Shown here one piece after another: positions 12,394 through 22,138 of a DNA stretch of 64,000 nucleotides. The notes under the pieces were generated by a model. It was given only the letters and a program-made list of their open reading frames with translations, was not told the origin of the DNA and searched no databases. Each line of letters starts with the position of its first letter. Position 1 is the first letter of the stretch. Origin of the DNA: Carboxydothermus islandicus (lineage in GTDB: Bacteria > Bacillota > Z-2901 > Carboxydothermales > Carboxydothermaceae); contig NZ_BDJL01000001.1 of assembly GCF_001950325.1 (NCBI RefSeq), forward strand, positions 107,943-171,942, written 5' to 3'. A program made the translations under genes and the position numbers.

Positions 12394-13410
12394 ATGTTTA
12401 ACTGGAGCACTGACATCGGGGTAGACCTCGGTACTGCCAATGTGCTTGTGTATGTAAAAGGTAAAGGAATTGTTTTACGGGAACCTTCCGTTGTAGCGGT
12501 AAACCGGGATACGGGACAGATCATCGCTGTCGGCGAAGAAGCCAAAAAAATGCTTGGCCGTACCCCGGGCAATATTGTCGCTATCCGCCCCCTTAAAGAA
12601 GGGGTGATTGCCGATTACGATACCACCGAAAAAATGCTCCGTTACTTTATTACCAAAGCTTTGGGCGGTCGGCCCCTCTTCTTTAAACCCCGGATCATGG
12701 TCAGTATCCCTGCCGGTGTTACCGATGTGGAAAAGCGGGCGGTAAAGCAGGCAGCCAAGCAGGCCGGCGCCCGGGAAGCGGAAGTCATCGAGGAAACCAT
12801 CGCTGCAGCCCTGGGAGCGGGGCTTGACATTTCCGAGCCGTACGGTTCTATGGTTGTGGACATAGGCGGCGGGACTACCGACGTGGCCGTGTTATCACTT
12901 GGAGGTATTGTGGTAAGCAAATCCTTAAGGGTGGGCGGCGATAAGTTTGACGATGCCATCGTCAAGTACATCAGAAAAGAGTTTAACCTCTTAATCGGGG
13001 AAAAAACAGCGGAAGAAGTGAAAATCGAAATCGGTACTGCCTTTCCCGAAGGAACGGAAATTAAAAAAATGGAAATTCGCGGACGCGACCTCTTAACCGG
13101 CCTTCCTAAAAATGTGGAAGTAACCAGCCTTAATATCCACGAGGCAATAACCGAGCCCTTAGTTGCTGTGGTCAATGCCGTTAAAGAAGTCCTTGAGCGC
13201 ACCCCCCCGGAACTTGCTGCTGACATTGTCAATCGCGGTATAGTCATGACCGGCGGTGGCTCGTTACTTAACGGTCTTGACCGGCTAATTGCCAAAGAAA
13301 CTGGCCTGCCTACCTTTGTAGCTCCAGATGCCTTATCCTGTGTGGCCCTCGGTACCGGTAAAGCCCTGGCCATGTGGGACATGCTCAGCAAAAGAAATAA
13401 TCAGCACTGA
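12394..13410 (+). CDS. mbl: MreB-like cell-shape actin (Mbl)
   Basis: This 338-residue bacterial actin polymerises on the inner membrane face and guides lateral wall synthesis. The phosphate-1 loop [15 protein letters not shown], the phosphate-2 motif [15 protein letters not shown] and the adenosine motif [12 protein letters not shown] are all present. Position after spoIIID favours Mbl over MreB. A short amphipathic N-terminus (MFNW) may bind membrane. The start has an AAAGGGG site. Length and motifs are complete, and a clear terminator follows. Confidence 0.94.
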   Translation: MFNWSTDIGVDLGTANVLVYVKGKGIVLREPSVVAVNRDTGQIIAVGEEAKKMLGRTPGNIVAIRPLKEGVIADYDTTEKMLRYFITKALGGRPLFFKPRIMVSIPAGVTDVEKRAVKQAAKQAGAREAEVIEETIAAALGAGLDISEPYGSMVVDIGGGTTDVAVLSLGGIVVSKSLRVGGDKFDDAIVKYIRKEFNLLIGEKTAEEVKIEIGTAFPEGTEIKKMEIRGRDLLTGLPKNVEVTSLNIHEAITEPLVAVVNAVKEVLERTPPELAADIVNRGIVMTGGGSLLNGLDRLIAKETGLPTFVAPDALSCVALGTGKALAMWDMLSKRNNQH

Positions 13411-13420
13411 GATGAAAAAT

Positions 13421-13452
13421 AAAAAATCTGCCACCATTGGCAGATTTTTTTG
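13421..13452 (+). terminator. Terminator after mbl
   Basis: AAAAATCTGCCA pairs with TGGCAGATTTTT around a CCAT loop, followed by further Ts. The stem is perfect. Confidence 0.92.
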
Positions 13453-13457
13453 TAGAA

Positions 13458-13562
13458 TTATTTTAGTTCAAGAAGAGTTATAGCTTTAACACTTGAAAAA
13501 TCTTTCTTATTATTTGTTATAACCCAATAATTATTAATTTGAGCTGAGGCGGCAACTATCCA
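13458..13562 (-). pseudogene. VapC-type PIN toxin, C-terminal scrap
   Basis: On the minus strand this stretch reads WIVAASAQINNYWVITNN, then KKDFSSVKAITLLELK and a stop. This is the end of a VapC PIN domain (the IAAxA helix, then the VTxNxKDF strand). It begins inside the last codons of the adjacent antitoxin gene in another frame, with no start codon and without the first 80 or so residues, including the first catalytic Asp. A deletion has therefore joined the antitoxin directly to the toxin tail, leaving no functional toxin. Confidence 0.7.
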
Positions 13563-13807
13563 TCACTCCTTAACTCCTTAATATATTCAGAAGCAGGCTT
13601 ATTAAACCAGTCTGGTGCGTCTTCTGGTTTTATTTCGTTTTTAATTTCATCTAATAATTTTCTCGCTTCTAATCCCGTTATTTGATTACTGAGTAAATCT
13701 ACAATTATCTTATTCTTGCTGGTTTGATTCTTTTTTGCAAGTTCAGCTAACTTTTTATCAAGGTCAAAAGGAAGCTTTAGTTGCAATATTTTTACGCTTT
13801 TTTTCAT
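13556..13807 (-). CDS. Putative ribbon-helix-helix antitoxin
   Basis: This 83-residue protein starts KKSVKILQLKLPFDLDKKLAELAKKN, a ribbon-helix-helix pattern (beta strand followed by a helix with KxLAELAK), and continues with a helical, acidic tail suited to toxin binding. I chose the ATG at 13807 because GAGGTGATTACC precedes it; a longer form starting upstream lacks a site. The gene is followed by a scrap of a PIN toxin, so it is a solitary antitoxin of a former VapBC pair. It might still act as a repressor or protect against related toxins. Confidence 0.65.
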   Translation of the reverse strand: MKKSVKILQLKLPFDLDKKLAELAKKNQTSKNKIIVDLLSNQITGLEARKLLDEIKNEIKPEDAPDWFNKPASEYIKELRSDG

Positions 13808-13970
13808 GGTAATCACCTCTTGATTTAATAATACCATAAATATGGCATTTCAAACATCCAACATCTAATTTCCAATTTCAAAAAGGCCACCTACCACTTA
13901 CCACCGTCAACGTATATTTCCCCCCTTCCGGCCCAAACTATTACTTAGAGGCCAAAAGGGGGTTTTTATT

Positions 13971-14774
13971 TTGCAAAGGTTTTTCTTTTTCATAGCGGTA
14001 CTGTTCATTACCATATTTATTACTACTCCTGTAAAAACCGGTGAACTTAAAAAAACTATTATAAAAAACAGCTATGAAGAAGAAACCACCGGCATTACCC
14101 TTGCCATCCCTCTTCACGTTAAGGAAGGGATTAAAAACTACATTGCTCCCAGTGCCGAACCTACCCCTCCGGCCCCTTTTTGCCCAAACCAGAACATCCT
14201 TCTCCTCTGGACCGAAAAAGGCGGCTTAAAAGCTATCACCGTCATCACCTACAATCCCAGAACCAGAATCCCGGCCCTTCTTACCGTACCTACCTGCACC
14301 TTGTTGCCCGGAGAAACCCTTACCACCGGGGAAATCTATACCCAAAAGGGTTTGTCCACCTTTACCAAAACCCTGGAGAAAGCCTTTAATACTAAAATCC
14401 CGCATTATATCATCATCGACCAGACGGTAGTCGAACAATTTTCCCGCCGCCTGGGCAGCGTAAACCTGCAGGGCGAAACGGTACCGGTCATTGCCATCTT
14501 TGAAGATACCCTTGCCGGCAAACGAATCAACGATACCGACCTGGTAAAGGCCCTGGTCCAAAAATTATTGTTGCCCGGAGAAATGTGGAAAGTTCCGGGA
14601 CATCTTACCTTTCTCGTTCACAATATAAAAACCAACCTTACTTTACCTGCTTTCCTGGATATCTTTTCTAAGCTTCCCGCAATGAAGTTAAATTACCTGA
14701 CCAAAGTATCTCTTCCATCCCCGCAGGTAACCGGACGGATTCTCTCCCGGATTACCCAGGAAAGTCTCCCCTGA
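13971..14774 (+). CDS. Secreted LytR-CpsA-Psr-like protein
   Basis: This 267-residue protein has an N-terminal signal anchor (FFFFIAVLFITIFITT) and an extracytoplasmic domain that loosely follows the LCP layout: NILLLWTEKGGLKAITVITYNP, a GLSTFTKTLEKAFNTKIPHYIIID segment, then FSRRLGSVNL. LCP enzymes attach polymers to peptidoglycan, but the conserved arginines that bind the lipid phosphate are not clear here, so it may be an inactive relative. The start is TTG 13971 behind AAGGGGG. GTATATTT and CAAACTAT boxes 14 bases apart lie upstream and could be a sporulation promoter; this is weak. Confidence 0.45.
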   Translation: MQRFFFFIAVLFITIFITTPVKTGELKKTIIKNSYEEETTGITLAIPLHVKEGIKNYIAPSAEPTPPAPFCPNQNILLLWTEKGGLKAITVITYNPRTRIPALLTVPTCTLLPGETLTTGEIYTQKGLSTFTKTLEKAFNTKIPHYIIIDQTVVEQFSRRLGSVNLQGETVPVIAIFEDTLAGKRINDTDLVKALVQKLLLPGEMWKVPGHLTFLVHNIKTNLTLPAFLDIFSKLPAMKLNYLTKVSLPSPQVTGRILSRITQESLP

Positions 14775-15017
14775 AAACAACTGCAAAATTTAACTTTTTC
14801 CCCTGAGACCCTCCGAAAATTTTCTAAGCTTACGAATATTATGTTGGAAGAGAAAACCAGCGGCAGTAAATGTCTAAATATGTCGAAATATTAAAAATGG
14901 TGTCGATTACCATTTCCCCGAAAAAATTTGTAAAACAAATAAAGAGGGAAAAGAAGAAATCTAAAGTAAAATCCTGATAAGTAATAACGAAAAACAAGCC
15001 ATAGGGCCTAAAAACAA

Positions 15018-15045
15018 TTGACAGTCTACTGGAGGATGCTTTAAA
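15018..15045 (+). promoter_or_regulatory. Sigma-A type promoter of the first surface protein
   Basis: TTGACA at 15018-15023 and TTTAAA at 15040-15045 are separated by 16 bases. They give a leader of about 120 bases before the ATG at 15171. The remaining gap from 14775 has no gene. Confidence 0.55.
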
Positions 15046-15170
15046 ATTTAAATGTGATAAAAATAGTCTAAAAAATCTATAATAGCCTTAATGTCCAAAA
15101 TATCTAAAATCTTACATAGGGTTCCGTATTTTTTTAAATAAATATATAAAATTTTTAAGGAGGGAAAGAA

Positions 15171-18140
15171 ATGATAAGACTCAAGGGGAAAAAGGCCATT
15201 GCGATTATCACGATGGCAGCTTTCTTACTCACCATGCTCCCCGCTTTTGTCCTGGCCAGTACGCCGGCTAAGTACGTCTTAACCCTTAGCCCGACTACGG
15301 TAAGGCCGGGCACTACTGCTACCCTGGTCTCCGGTAGCGTAGTGGACATTTACGGCAACAAAGGAGTAGTGAACATCGTTTATACTACTCCAGCAGGTAC
15401 TTCGGACACTTTAACTGCTACATTAGCCGATGGTACCTTTGCTAAGAACTATGTGTTTGGTCAGGAAGGGGACTACGCCTTCCAGGCTACCGATGGTATC
15501 GATGTTTCCAATGTAGTTTACGTTCTTTCGCGTTACGAGTACACCCCCGATGCTCGGGGCAGCTACAAAGTGGGAGACACCAGCGTAATTCTTGGGGGGA
15601 CCATCAAAGGCCTACCGGCAGGCCGGCAAATGGTTTTAAAGCATGAATCGGTTGCTGGTGTTTACTATACCAGTGCCGTTACCGACACCGGCCGTTTTGC
15701 CATCAGCGTTCCCGTATTCACCTATGCCGGCACCTATGCCCTGGGAACCGCTAATACCGATGGCAACAGCTTCGTTAAATACGAAGAGATTACCGTAGCT
15801 CCACAAGCCCTGACGGTAACCGCTGACAAAACCGCTCTTACCGGTGGCAGCTTTGACAACAACGTTACCTTTACCGCCAAGCCTGCGGTTACCGTGGCTA
15901 ACGGAACCTATTACTTTGAATTTAGCGGTGTAAAAATTGACCAGAGCAGTGTATCCGGAACTATATACGGTTCTGTGATTGATAGCACCTACTACACCAA
16001 AGTAGCCGTTGCTGATTCCGATGGTGTCTTGAATCTTGCCAATTTAAAAGTACTGGACACCAGCGGAACCTTAACGGTCAAAGCTTACTATCAAAAAGAT
16101 GCGGTAGATTTTGCCAATGGTCTTTATGCGGACAACGCTGAGCTTCTGGGGACTTTAAACATTCCGGTAAACCCGGCTGCCAAAGTAAATGTCTTTACCA
16201 ATGTGACTTCACTGGCTGCGGATACAACCACAACCCTTGCGGTTTATGTAAAGGATGTCAACAATAAAGTATATGGCGATACCAATTCTACTTTGAAAGA
16301 CGTTAAGGTTACCGTAACCGGTCCTGACGTCAACGCCAGCGATAGCAATAAAGCCGAATATACCTTTAACATCAACCCCTCCCAGGCGGGAGATGTTACC
16401 GTAACCGTTGTGGCGACCTTAACCGACAACACTCAGGAAACAAAGACTCTGACCATTCCGGTCGATGGCTTAAAAGCAACCCTTGATGCCGCAACGGTAG
16501 CCAACCTGGTCTATGGTGCTACTGTTACTCCCAAAGTAACCGTTACCGATAAAAACGGTACTCCGATCAACAACGCAACTGTTACTATTTCCGGTCCGTA
16601 TTCCGGAACTGTTGATGGCAAAATTACTAACATCGTCAATGGCCAGTATAACTTTACTTCCGGCGCCTTAACCGATGTAACAAACTTTGTGGTAAATGTG
16701 GTTGACCCCAGCGGCAAGAAAGCCCGGCTTACCTATCCGGTTCTGGGAAGCAACGTCTATACCGTAACGCCGGAAAAAGCAACCTTAATAGCCGGTTATG
16801 ATACCGAAGTGTCCTTTACCGTTAAAGAAGGTGCCTACGGAGTAACCGATAATGTAAATGTCGCTTACACCGATCTAAACGGCATCAACCAGACTGTAAA
16901 CGGTGTCACCTATATCAACGGTAAATACACCATAAGTCTGGGAAGCTTAACCAAAGCGGGTACCATAAACTTTAAGGTAATTTCTACCGACGGCAAAAAG
17001 TATGGTACCTTTGCGGTAACAGTCAAACTTCCGGTAATTAAAGTTTTTGCACCTGCGGACGGCATCCTCACCGACAGCCAGAAAGAAGCGGTAAGCTATG
17101 CCGTATACAGCCCGGTAGACAACAAAGAACTCACTGCAAACACTACGGTAACCTTTAGTGTATATGACAATTCCGCAACCTTTGGAGTCTATGACTTAAA
17201 TGACAATACTTTAAAGACTGTGAATGGTAATACTTATTTGATCTCTGGTGCATCCGCTACAGTTAAAGTTATAGCAACCAAAGCTTCTACTTACAAATTT
17301 GACGGCAAACTTGAACTCTTAGTAAACGGCATTAAGGTTTCCGAACTTACCGTAAAACCTGCTGTCCTTACCGTGAATAAAACCGAAGTAGCGGTAGGAA
17401 GCGACAATGCCGTTGAAGCTACTTTAAAAGATGCTCACGGCAACCCGATTAAAGACGCTACCGTAACCTTAAACGGCACCGGAGTTGCTCTCACCGGTAC
17501 CACCGATGCCGATGGCAAAGTAATCTTTACCGTAATGCCCTTTGCTACCGGTAAGATTGTAGTTGATGCACCGGCTTATGCCAATATCACCAAACCGGAA
17601 ATCACCGCTAAATTTGTTGTAGACGATAAGAAGCCGGTAATCACCATCGAAGCTCCGGTTACCACCGATAAGGAAACCGTTGATGTAAACATCAAAGTTA
17701 CCGACGAAGGTAAGGTCGCCGGACTGCTGGTTAACGGCCAGCGGATCGAACTGGTAGCACCTATGGTTGAAGTAAATAAAGTAGTAACCGTAACCCTGAA
17801 AGAAGGAAAGAATACTATTACCGTTGAAGCTGCCGACGTTGCCGGAAATATTGCCACAGCTACTTCCGACGTAACTTACAACAAACCGGTAGTGACAACT
17901 GGAGATAAATACAGCAAGTACGTGGGACAGATGGTCAAGCTCACCTACTCCAAGACCAACCTCCGGGTAGCACCTAACGGCAAGCTTCTGGTAACCTTAC
18001 AAAAAGGTTACAAGATGCGCTACCTTGGCCGGGAAGGGGTCTGGAATAAAGTAAGAGTTTCCATCTGGACCAAGGGTGGCTACAAGACCTACACCGGCTA
18101 CATTTACGACCCTTACTTCTGGGCATTAACCAATGCCTAA
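15171..18140 (+). CDS. Large secreted Ig-like surface protein with C-terminal SH3 domain
   Basis: This 989-residue exported protein has a classic signal peptide (KKAIAIITMAAFLLTMLPAF, cleavage after VLA). Most of the mature protein is a series of beta-rich, Thr/Val-rich Ig-like or invasin-type repeats of roughly 85-100 residues. The last 75 or so residues form an SH3b-like module (LTYSKTNLRVAPNGKLLVTL, then YLGREGVWNKVRV) that probably binds the cell wall. There is no SLH domain or LPXTG motif. A strong AAGGAGGG site, a consensus promoter and a terminator suggest high expression, as for an S-layer or major surface protein. A paralogue follows. Confidence 0.75.
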   Translation: MIRLKGKKAIAIITMAAFLLTMLPAFVLASTPAKYVLTLSPTTVRPGTTATLVSGSVVDIYGNKGVVNIVYTTPAGTSDTLTATLADGTFAKNYVFGQEGDYAFQATDGIDVSNVVYVLSRYEYTPDARGSYKVGDTSVILGGTIKGLPAGRQMVLKHESVAGVYYTSAVTDTGRFAISVPVFTYAGTYALGTANTDGNSFVKYEEITVAPQALTVTADKTALTGGSFDNNVTFTAKPAVTVANGTYYFEFSGVKIDQSSVSGTIYGSVIDSTYYTKVAVADSDGVLNLANLKVLDTSGTLTVKAYYQKDAVDFANGLYADNAELLGTLNIPVNPAAKVNVFTNVTSLAADTTTTLAVYVKDVNNKVYGDTNSTLKDVKVTVTGPDVNASDSNKAEYTFNINPSQAGDVTVTVVATLTDNTQETKTLTIPVDGLKATLDAATVANLVYGATVTPKVTVTDKNGTPINNATVTISGPYSGTVDGKITNIVNGQYNFTSGALTDVTNFVVNVVDPSGKKARLTYPVLGSNVYTVTPEKATLIAGYDTEVSFTVKEGAYGVTDNVNVAYTDLNGINQTVNGVTYINGKYTISLGSLTKAGTINFKVISTDGKKYGTFAVTVKLPVIKVFAPADGILTDSQKEAVSYAVYSPVDNKELTANTTVTFSVYDNSATFGVYDLNDNTLKTVNGNTYLISGASATVKVIATKASTYKFDGKLELLVNGIKVSELTVKPAVLTVNKTEVAVGSDNAVEATLKDAHGNPIKDATVTLNGTGVALTGTTDADGKVIFTVMPFATGKIVVDAPAYANITKPEITAKFVVDDKKPVITIEAPVTTDKETVDVNIKVTDEGKVAGLLVNGQRIELVAPMVEVNKVVTVTLKEGKNTITVEAADVAGNIATATSDVTYNKPVVTTGDKYSKYVGQMVKLTYSKTNLRVAPNGKLLVTLQKGYKMRYLGREGVWNKVRVSIWTKGGYKTYTGYIYDPYFWALTNA

Positions 18141-18146
18141 AACCAC

Positions 18147-18175
18147 AAAGCCCCGGGTAACCCCCGGGGCTTTTT
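18147..18175 (+). terminator. Terminator after first surface protein
   Basis: AAAGCCCCGGG (18148-18157 region) pairs with CCCGGGGCTTT around a short loop, followed by five Ts. Confidence 0.92.
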
Positions 18176-18292
18176 ACTGCTTTAGTCCTCAGGTTCACAC
18201 CTGGGGATTTTTTATTTTAGATAAATAAGATAAAAATAATTTTATTGATAAAATAGATAAAGGAAATCCTATACAAAAATACAAGAAAATGG

Positions 18293-18321
18293 TTGACATC
18301 TAAGGATTGAAGCCATAAAAT
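18293..18321 (+). promoter_or_regulatory. Strong sigma-A promoter of the second surface protein
   Basis: Perfect TTGACA (18293-18298) and TAAAAT (18316-18321) are separated by exactly 17 bases. This is the closest match to consensus in the window. Confidence 0.75.
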
Positions 18322-18677
18322 TAATAAGTAGATGAACTGTCTCCAAAATCTCCACGCAATTGGCAAAAAAGAAAAATATTCTACACAAAGAAAAAAATAA
18401 AAAATTTGTTATAAAATAGAAGGAAAATTAGAAAACATGGCGAATAGGTAATAAATACAATTTCCAGGCATATACTGGTAACGATTTATTTAAATTGTCT
18501 AAAAGGTTTCGAACCCTGAAAAATCTTTCAAGGGTTCCTAACAGTGTAAACAATAGAAAGTTTACATATGAGAGGGGGGAAAGACCGGGAAAGGGAAGAA
18601 CAATTAAATATACCTTTCTGGTTTCAAAAATGGGCCTAAGCCCAAAATAAATTTTTTAAGGAGGGAAAATTTAGAAG
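18322..18677 (+). other. Long untranslated leader of the second surface protein
   Basis: About 350 bases lie between the promoter and the ATG. They contain small inverted repeats: GAACCCTGAAAAATC with AAGGGTTC near 18509-18537, and GGGCCTAAGCCC near 18631-18642. No open frame is seen. Long leaders of this kind are known to stabilise S-layer mRNAs; that role is inferred. Confidence 0.5.
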
Positions 18678-21389
18678 ATGGCAAAATTAAAACACAAAAA
18701 GCCCATCGCAATTCTGACCATCGTAGCATTTCTTCTCAGCATGTTGCCGGCTATGGCGTTTGCTGGGAGTAAACTTGCAACAGGCATTGCACTATACAAC
18801 CTTGACAATCAGCCGATAACATCCGTCAAAAAAGGTGAGGGAGCAATAATTAAAGGAAGATTGGTTGATGATACTACTGGGGATCCTCTAACAGGCAAAA
18901 CAATTATTTTCGGTGTTTATAATGAACAAGATGGTACAATAGCAAGTGTTACCTATGAAACATATGCACCAGTCCAAACTGATGATGCTGGGAACTTTTC
19001 ATTAACTGTACCTAAATTTATTTATTCGGCAAAATATTTCGTGTATGATGATACGAACAAGCAAGCTTTAGGGTATGTTTTAGTTAATCCAGTTACTTTT
19101 ACACCAACTCTTTCAACTACTACCGTTTTAAAAGGGGCATATCAGTCTTTTGACATCTCAATTCCAGCAAATACTGTAACTGAAACAGCTTATAATGCTA
19201 AAGTTGTTATTTCCGGTGTTGCGGCAGTATATGGTAACGCAGCTGGTAGTACGGTTGATGAGGTAACTTATGAAAGTTATGATCCCACTAAGAAGGAACT
19301 TACATTAAGTGTAGATAGTAGTGCTTTAAATGACGGTAAAATAAACATTAATTTTGATGATGGAAAAATTAAATTTACTGAAACTGGCACTGCTACAGTA
19401 ACTGTAAAAATTGCAGTTGGTGCTCAAAACATGGATTTTACTTATCCTGAATATGTTGGTTCTGCTAACTTGACAGTTGCAGGAAATGATGATTTAAATA
19501 TTGCCCTAAGTACAAATAAAACCTCAGTAAGTAATCCACGCAATTATGATCTTGCAGGTATTACTCAAGGTGGCACTTTAACTTTAACTGTCAAAGCCAA
19601 AAAAGGTGCAACTGAATATGTAAAAACAGCGACAATGTCTGTTGATGGTTATGTGGTAACTCCGTCGGTAACTTCTGCTACCTATGATACTGAATTCCCA
19701 ATTAAGTTCATTGTCAAAGACTTAAACGGTAATTTTATAAACAATGCACAAGTTGTTGTAAATAGCTCAAGTACAGCAGCGTTTGTTTATAAAGCGAGCG
19801 ATGGTAAATATTATCCGGCAACTAGTGTGATTGTAAGTGCTCAAAATACAAATATAAATAATGGCGAGTATAATGCCACATTAAAGGGCGTATTAGTAGA
19901 CAAGTTTGGATTTGAGATCAAAAAATTAGATGGTACCGTAATGGCTAAAGTACCATTTGAAGTATTAGGTTTAAATACTCTTTCAGTATCAGCCGACAAA
20001 GCATCCGTTGTTGTTGGGAATTCTGATAATGTTGTTATAACTATACAAGAAAATGGCTCTGCAGTAAGTAATAAGCAATTTAATATAACATCCAAATTTA
20101 GCGATACATCAGCAACTGTTCAAAATATTAATTCAAGCTATACAACTGATGCCTATGGCAAATTTACGATTCAAGGTCTAAATATAAATAAAGTTGGTAC
20201 CTTAACTCTAACAGTTTCCACAACAGATAATAAAAAATTAGGTACACTTACGATTAATGCTGTAGCGCCAAAAGTTTATGTTGATGTTCCGGCAGATAAT
20301 GTCCTTACCGATGGATTCAAAGAAACTGTTGCAGTTCGGGTTTATGATCCAAGAAATGATAAAGAATTAACTGCTAATATTCAACTTGTTGCAGTTCAGG
20401 ATAGCAACAATGCTAATACTGTAAACCTTTTGACATATTCGGATAAGGATTATTCAAATTTGATTGCATCTAATTCTGTAACTGCTGCAACTTATATGTT
20501 CTATGTAATTGCAAGTGATGTGGCAACTGTAAATGCTGCTCCTCAAGTTCAGATTAAAGTTAATGGTGTTGTTGCGTCTACCTTAGACGTTAAACCACAT
20601 ACTATAACCCTTGATAAAACCTCTATCGAATTAAATAAACCGAGCTTTATAACTGTAACTGTTAAAGACGCACATGGTAAAGCTGTTGCAAACAAAACTA
20701 TAACCTTTGATGGACAATCATATACTCTTGGAGATGACGGAAGTGTAGTTGTCTACTATACAGCAGAAAAGTCAACCGCCGATAGAATAGTGAAATTAGC
20801 TGGCTATGACAACGTTGTTGCTAAAGTAAAGGTATTGCCGCCAGGAACTGCTAATGATACAACTGCACCAACAATTGAGGTATTGAACAGCAGTCTTACT
20901 GTAAATACTTCCTACATCTTACTTAACATCAAAGCAACTGATGATAATAAAGTTACAAACCTGATTGTAGGTGAAAAAGCAGTTTCAATTTTGGCAAATA
21001 AAGAAGTAAATACTGTTGTAAAAATCGACCTTGTTGAAGGTGACAATCCAGTTGTAATTCAAGCGTCTGATGCTGCTGGTAACGTAGCAACCAAGACCAT
21101 TACCGTAAAATATGAAAAGCCTGCAACACCGCCTGCTAACAACACCGGCGACAAGTACAGCAAGTACGTAGGACAGATGGTGCAACTCACCTACACCAAG
21201 ACCAACCTCCGGGTAGCACCTAACGGCAAGCTCTTAGTAACCTTACAAAAAGGTTACAAGATGCGCTATCTTGGCCGGGAAGGCGTCTGGAACAAGGTAC
21301 GGGTATCCATCTGGACCAAGAGTGGCTATAAGACCTACACCGGTTACATCTACGACCCCAACTTCTGGGCCTTAACTTCCATCCAGTAA
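18678..21389 (+). CDS. Second large secreted Ig-like surface protein with SH3 domain
   Basis: This 903-residue paralogue of the 15171-18140 protein has a matching signal peptide (PIAILTIVAFLLSMLPAMAFA), repeated beta-rich Ig-like modules and the same C-terminal SH3-like module. Most of the gene uses AT-rich codons, but from about 21130 onward the DNA switches to GC-rich codons nearly identical to the SH3 part of the first gene. This suggests gene conversion or domain swapping. ATG 18678 lies 12 bases after AAGGAGGG; an in-frame TAG just upstream excludes a longer form. It is probably an alternative or co-expressed surface-layer protein. Confidence 0.75.
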   Translation: MAKLKHKKPIAILTIVAFLLSMLPAMAFAGSKLATGIALYNLDNQPITSVKKGEGAIIKGRLVDDTTGDPLTGKTIIFGVYNEQDGTIASVTYETYAPVQTDDAGNFSLTVPKFIYSAKYFVYDDTNKQALGYVLVNPVTFTPTLSTTTVLKGAYQSFDISIPANTVTETAYNAKVVISGVAAVYGNAAGSTVDEVTYESYDPTKKELTLSVDSSALNDGKININFDDGKIKFTETGTATVTVKIAVGAQNMDFTYPEYVGSANLTVAGNDDLNIALSTNKTSVSNPRNYDLAGITQGGTLTLTVKAKKGATEYVKTATMSVDGYVVTPSVTSATYDTEFPIKFIVKDLNGNFINNAQVVVNSSSTAAFVYKASDGKYYPATSVIVSAQNTNINNGEYNATLKGVLVDKFGFEIKKLDGTVMAKVPFEVLGLNTLSVSADKASVVVGNSDNVVITIQENGSAVSNKQFNITSKFSDTSATVQNINSSYTTDAYGKFTIQGLNINKVGTLTLTVSTTDNKKLGTLTINAVAPKVYVDVPADNVLTDGFKETVAVRVYDPRNDKELTANIQLVAVQDSNNANTVNLLTYSDKDYSNLIASNSVTAATYMFYVIASDVATVNAAPQVQIKVNGVVASTLDVKPHTITLDKTSIELNKPSFITVTVKDAHGKAVANKTITFDGQSYTLGDDGSVVVYYTAEKSTADRIVKLAGYDNVVAKVKVLPPGTANDTTAPTIEVLNSSLTVNTSYILLNIKATDDNKVTNLIVGEKAVSILANKEVNTVVKIDLVEGDNPVVIQASDAAGNVATKTITVKYEKPATPPANNTGDKYSKYVGQMVQLTYTKTNLRVAPNGKLLVTLQKGYKMRYLGREGVWNKVRVSIWTKSGYKTYTGYIYDPNFWALTSIQ

Positions 21390-21393
21390 CACC

Positions 21394-21424
21394 AAAACCC
21401 CGGGTTAATTCCCGGGGTTTTTTA
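21394..21424 (+). terminator. Terminator after second surface protein
   Basis: AAAACCCCGGG pairs with CCCGGGGTTTT around TTAATT, followed by Ts. Confidence 0.92.
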
Positions 21425-21465
21425 CAAAGTAAATTTGAATTATGGTCTTGAAACAAGGAAATTTT

Positions 21466-21496
21466 AAAAAGGAGCGGTTAAAAACCCGCTCCTTTT
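21466..21496 (+). terminator. Second hairpin downstream
   Basis: AAAAAGGAGCGG pairs with CCGCTCCTTTTT. It could terminate in either direction and isolates the decayed third copy. Confidence 0.75.
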
Positions 21497-21623
21497 TAAG
21501 TATCAAATGCAAAGGGTTTTAGATGCCTCATTTTCTGTCAGCGAAATCCCGTTGCCGTACCGAAAACCCGTTAATCACTGAATTTTTGCCGTTAGATGGT
21601 AGCATCGTAAGTAAGAATTCAGT

Positions 21624-22096
21624 AACCTAACCGTAAAAGTCACCGATAACGATAAAACTGACAGTGTGACAACCGCTGGTAAAGTTATTGCGGTCGGAAC
21701 AAAAAATGCTGAGGTGAGCATTATCGTAACACTATCGGAAGGCTCCAATCCGATTAAGGTACAGGTAAAAGATAACTCCGGCAACATCACCGAAAAAGTC
21801 ATGACCATAACCTTCAAAAAATATCCTCCCTTCCCGACAACGACACCACCGGCGACAGGTACGGCAAGTACGTAGAAAAGATGGTGCAACTCACCTACAC
21901 CAACACCAACCTCCGGGTAACGCCGCAGGCCAATGCTAAGATCTTGGCAACCTTGAAGAAAGGCTATAAGTTGCGCTACCTCGGCCGGGAAGGGGTCTGG
22001 AACAAGGTACGGGTATCCATCTGGAGCAATGGCGGCTATAAGACCTACACCGGCAATATCTATGACACAAACTTCTGTGCGTTAACCAACGCCTGA
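21624..22096 (+). pseudogene. Third surface-protein copy, truncated and frameshifted
   Basis: The first part reads NLTVKVTDNDKTDSVTTAG and onward to VMTITFKKY, matching the last Ig-like module of the two upstream proteins. The SH3 module follows in a different frame (DTTGDRYGKYVEKMVQL, then YLGREGVWNKVRVSIW, ending at 22096). The break falls at about 21828-21842, where one base has been gained or lost. There is no signal peptide, start or promoter, so only the last 155 or so codons survive. It is most simply a leftover of a tandem duplication. Confidence 0.75.
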
Positions 22097-22102
22097 ATAC
22101 AG

Positions 22103-22138
22103 AAGAAAGTCCTGGATTTACCCGGGGCTTTTATTTTT
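22103..22138 (+). terminator. Terminator of the decayed third copy
   Basis: AAAGTCCTGG pairs with CCGGGGCTTT (with G-T pairs) and a T-rich tract follows. It is a degenerate version of the terminators after the two intact copies. Confidence 0.6.

Noticed and set aside
12642..13391. 249-codon frame antisense to mbl
   Set aside because: It is rich in Ser, Thr, Pro and Arg as expected for a shadow of a conserved gene, and mbl itself is certain.
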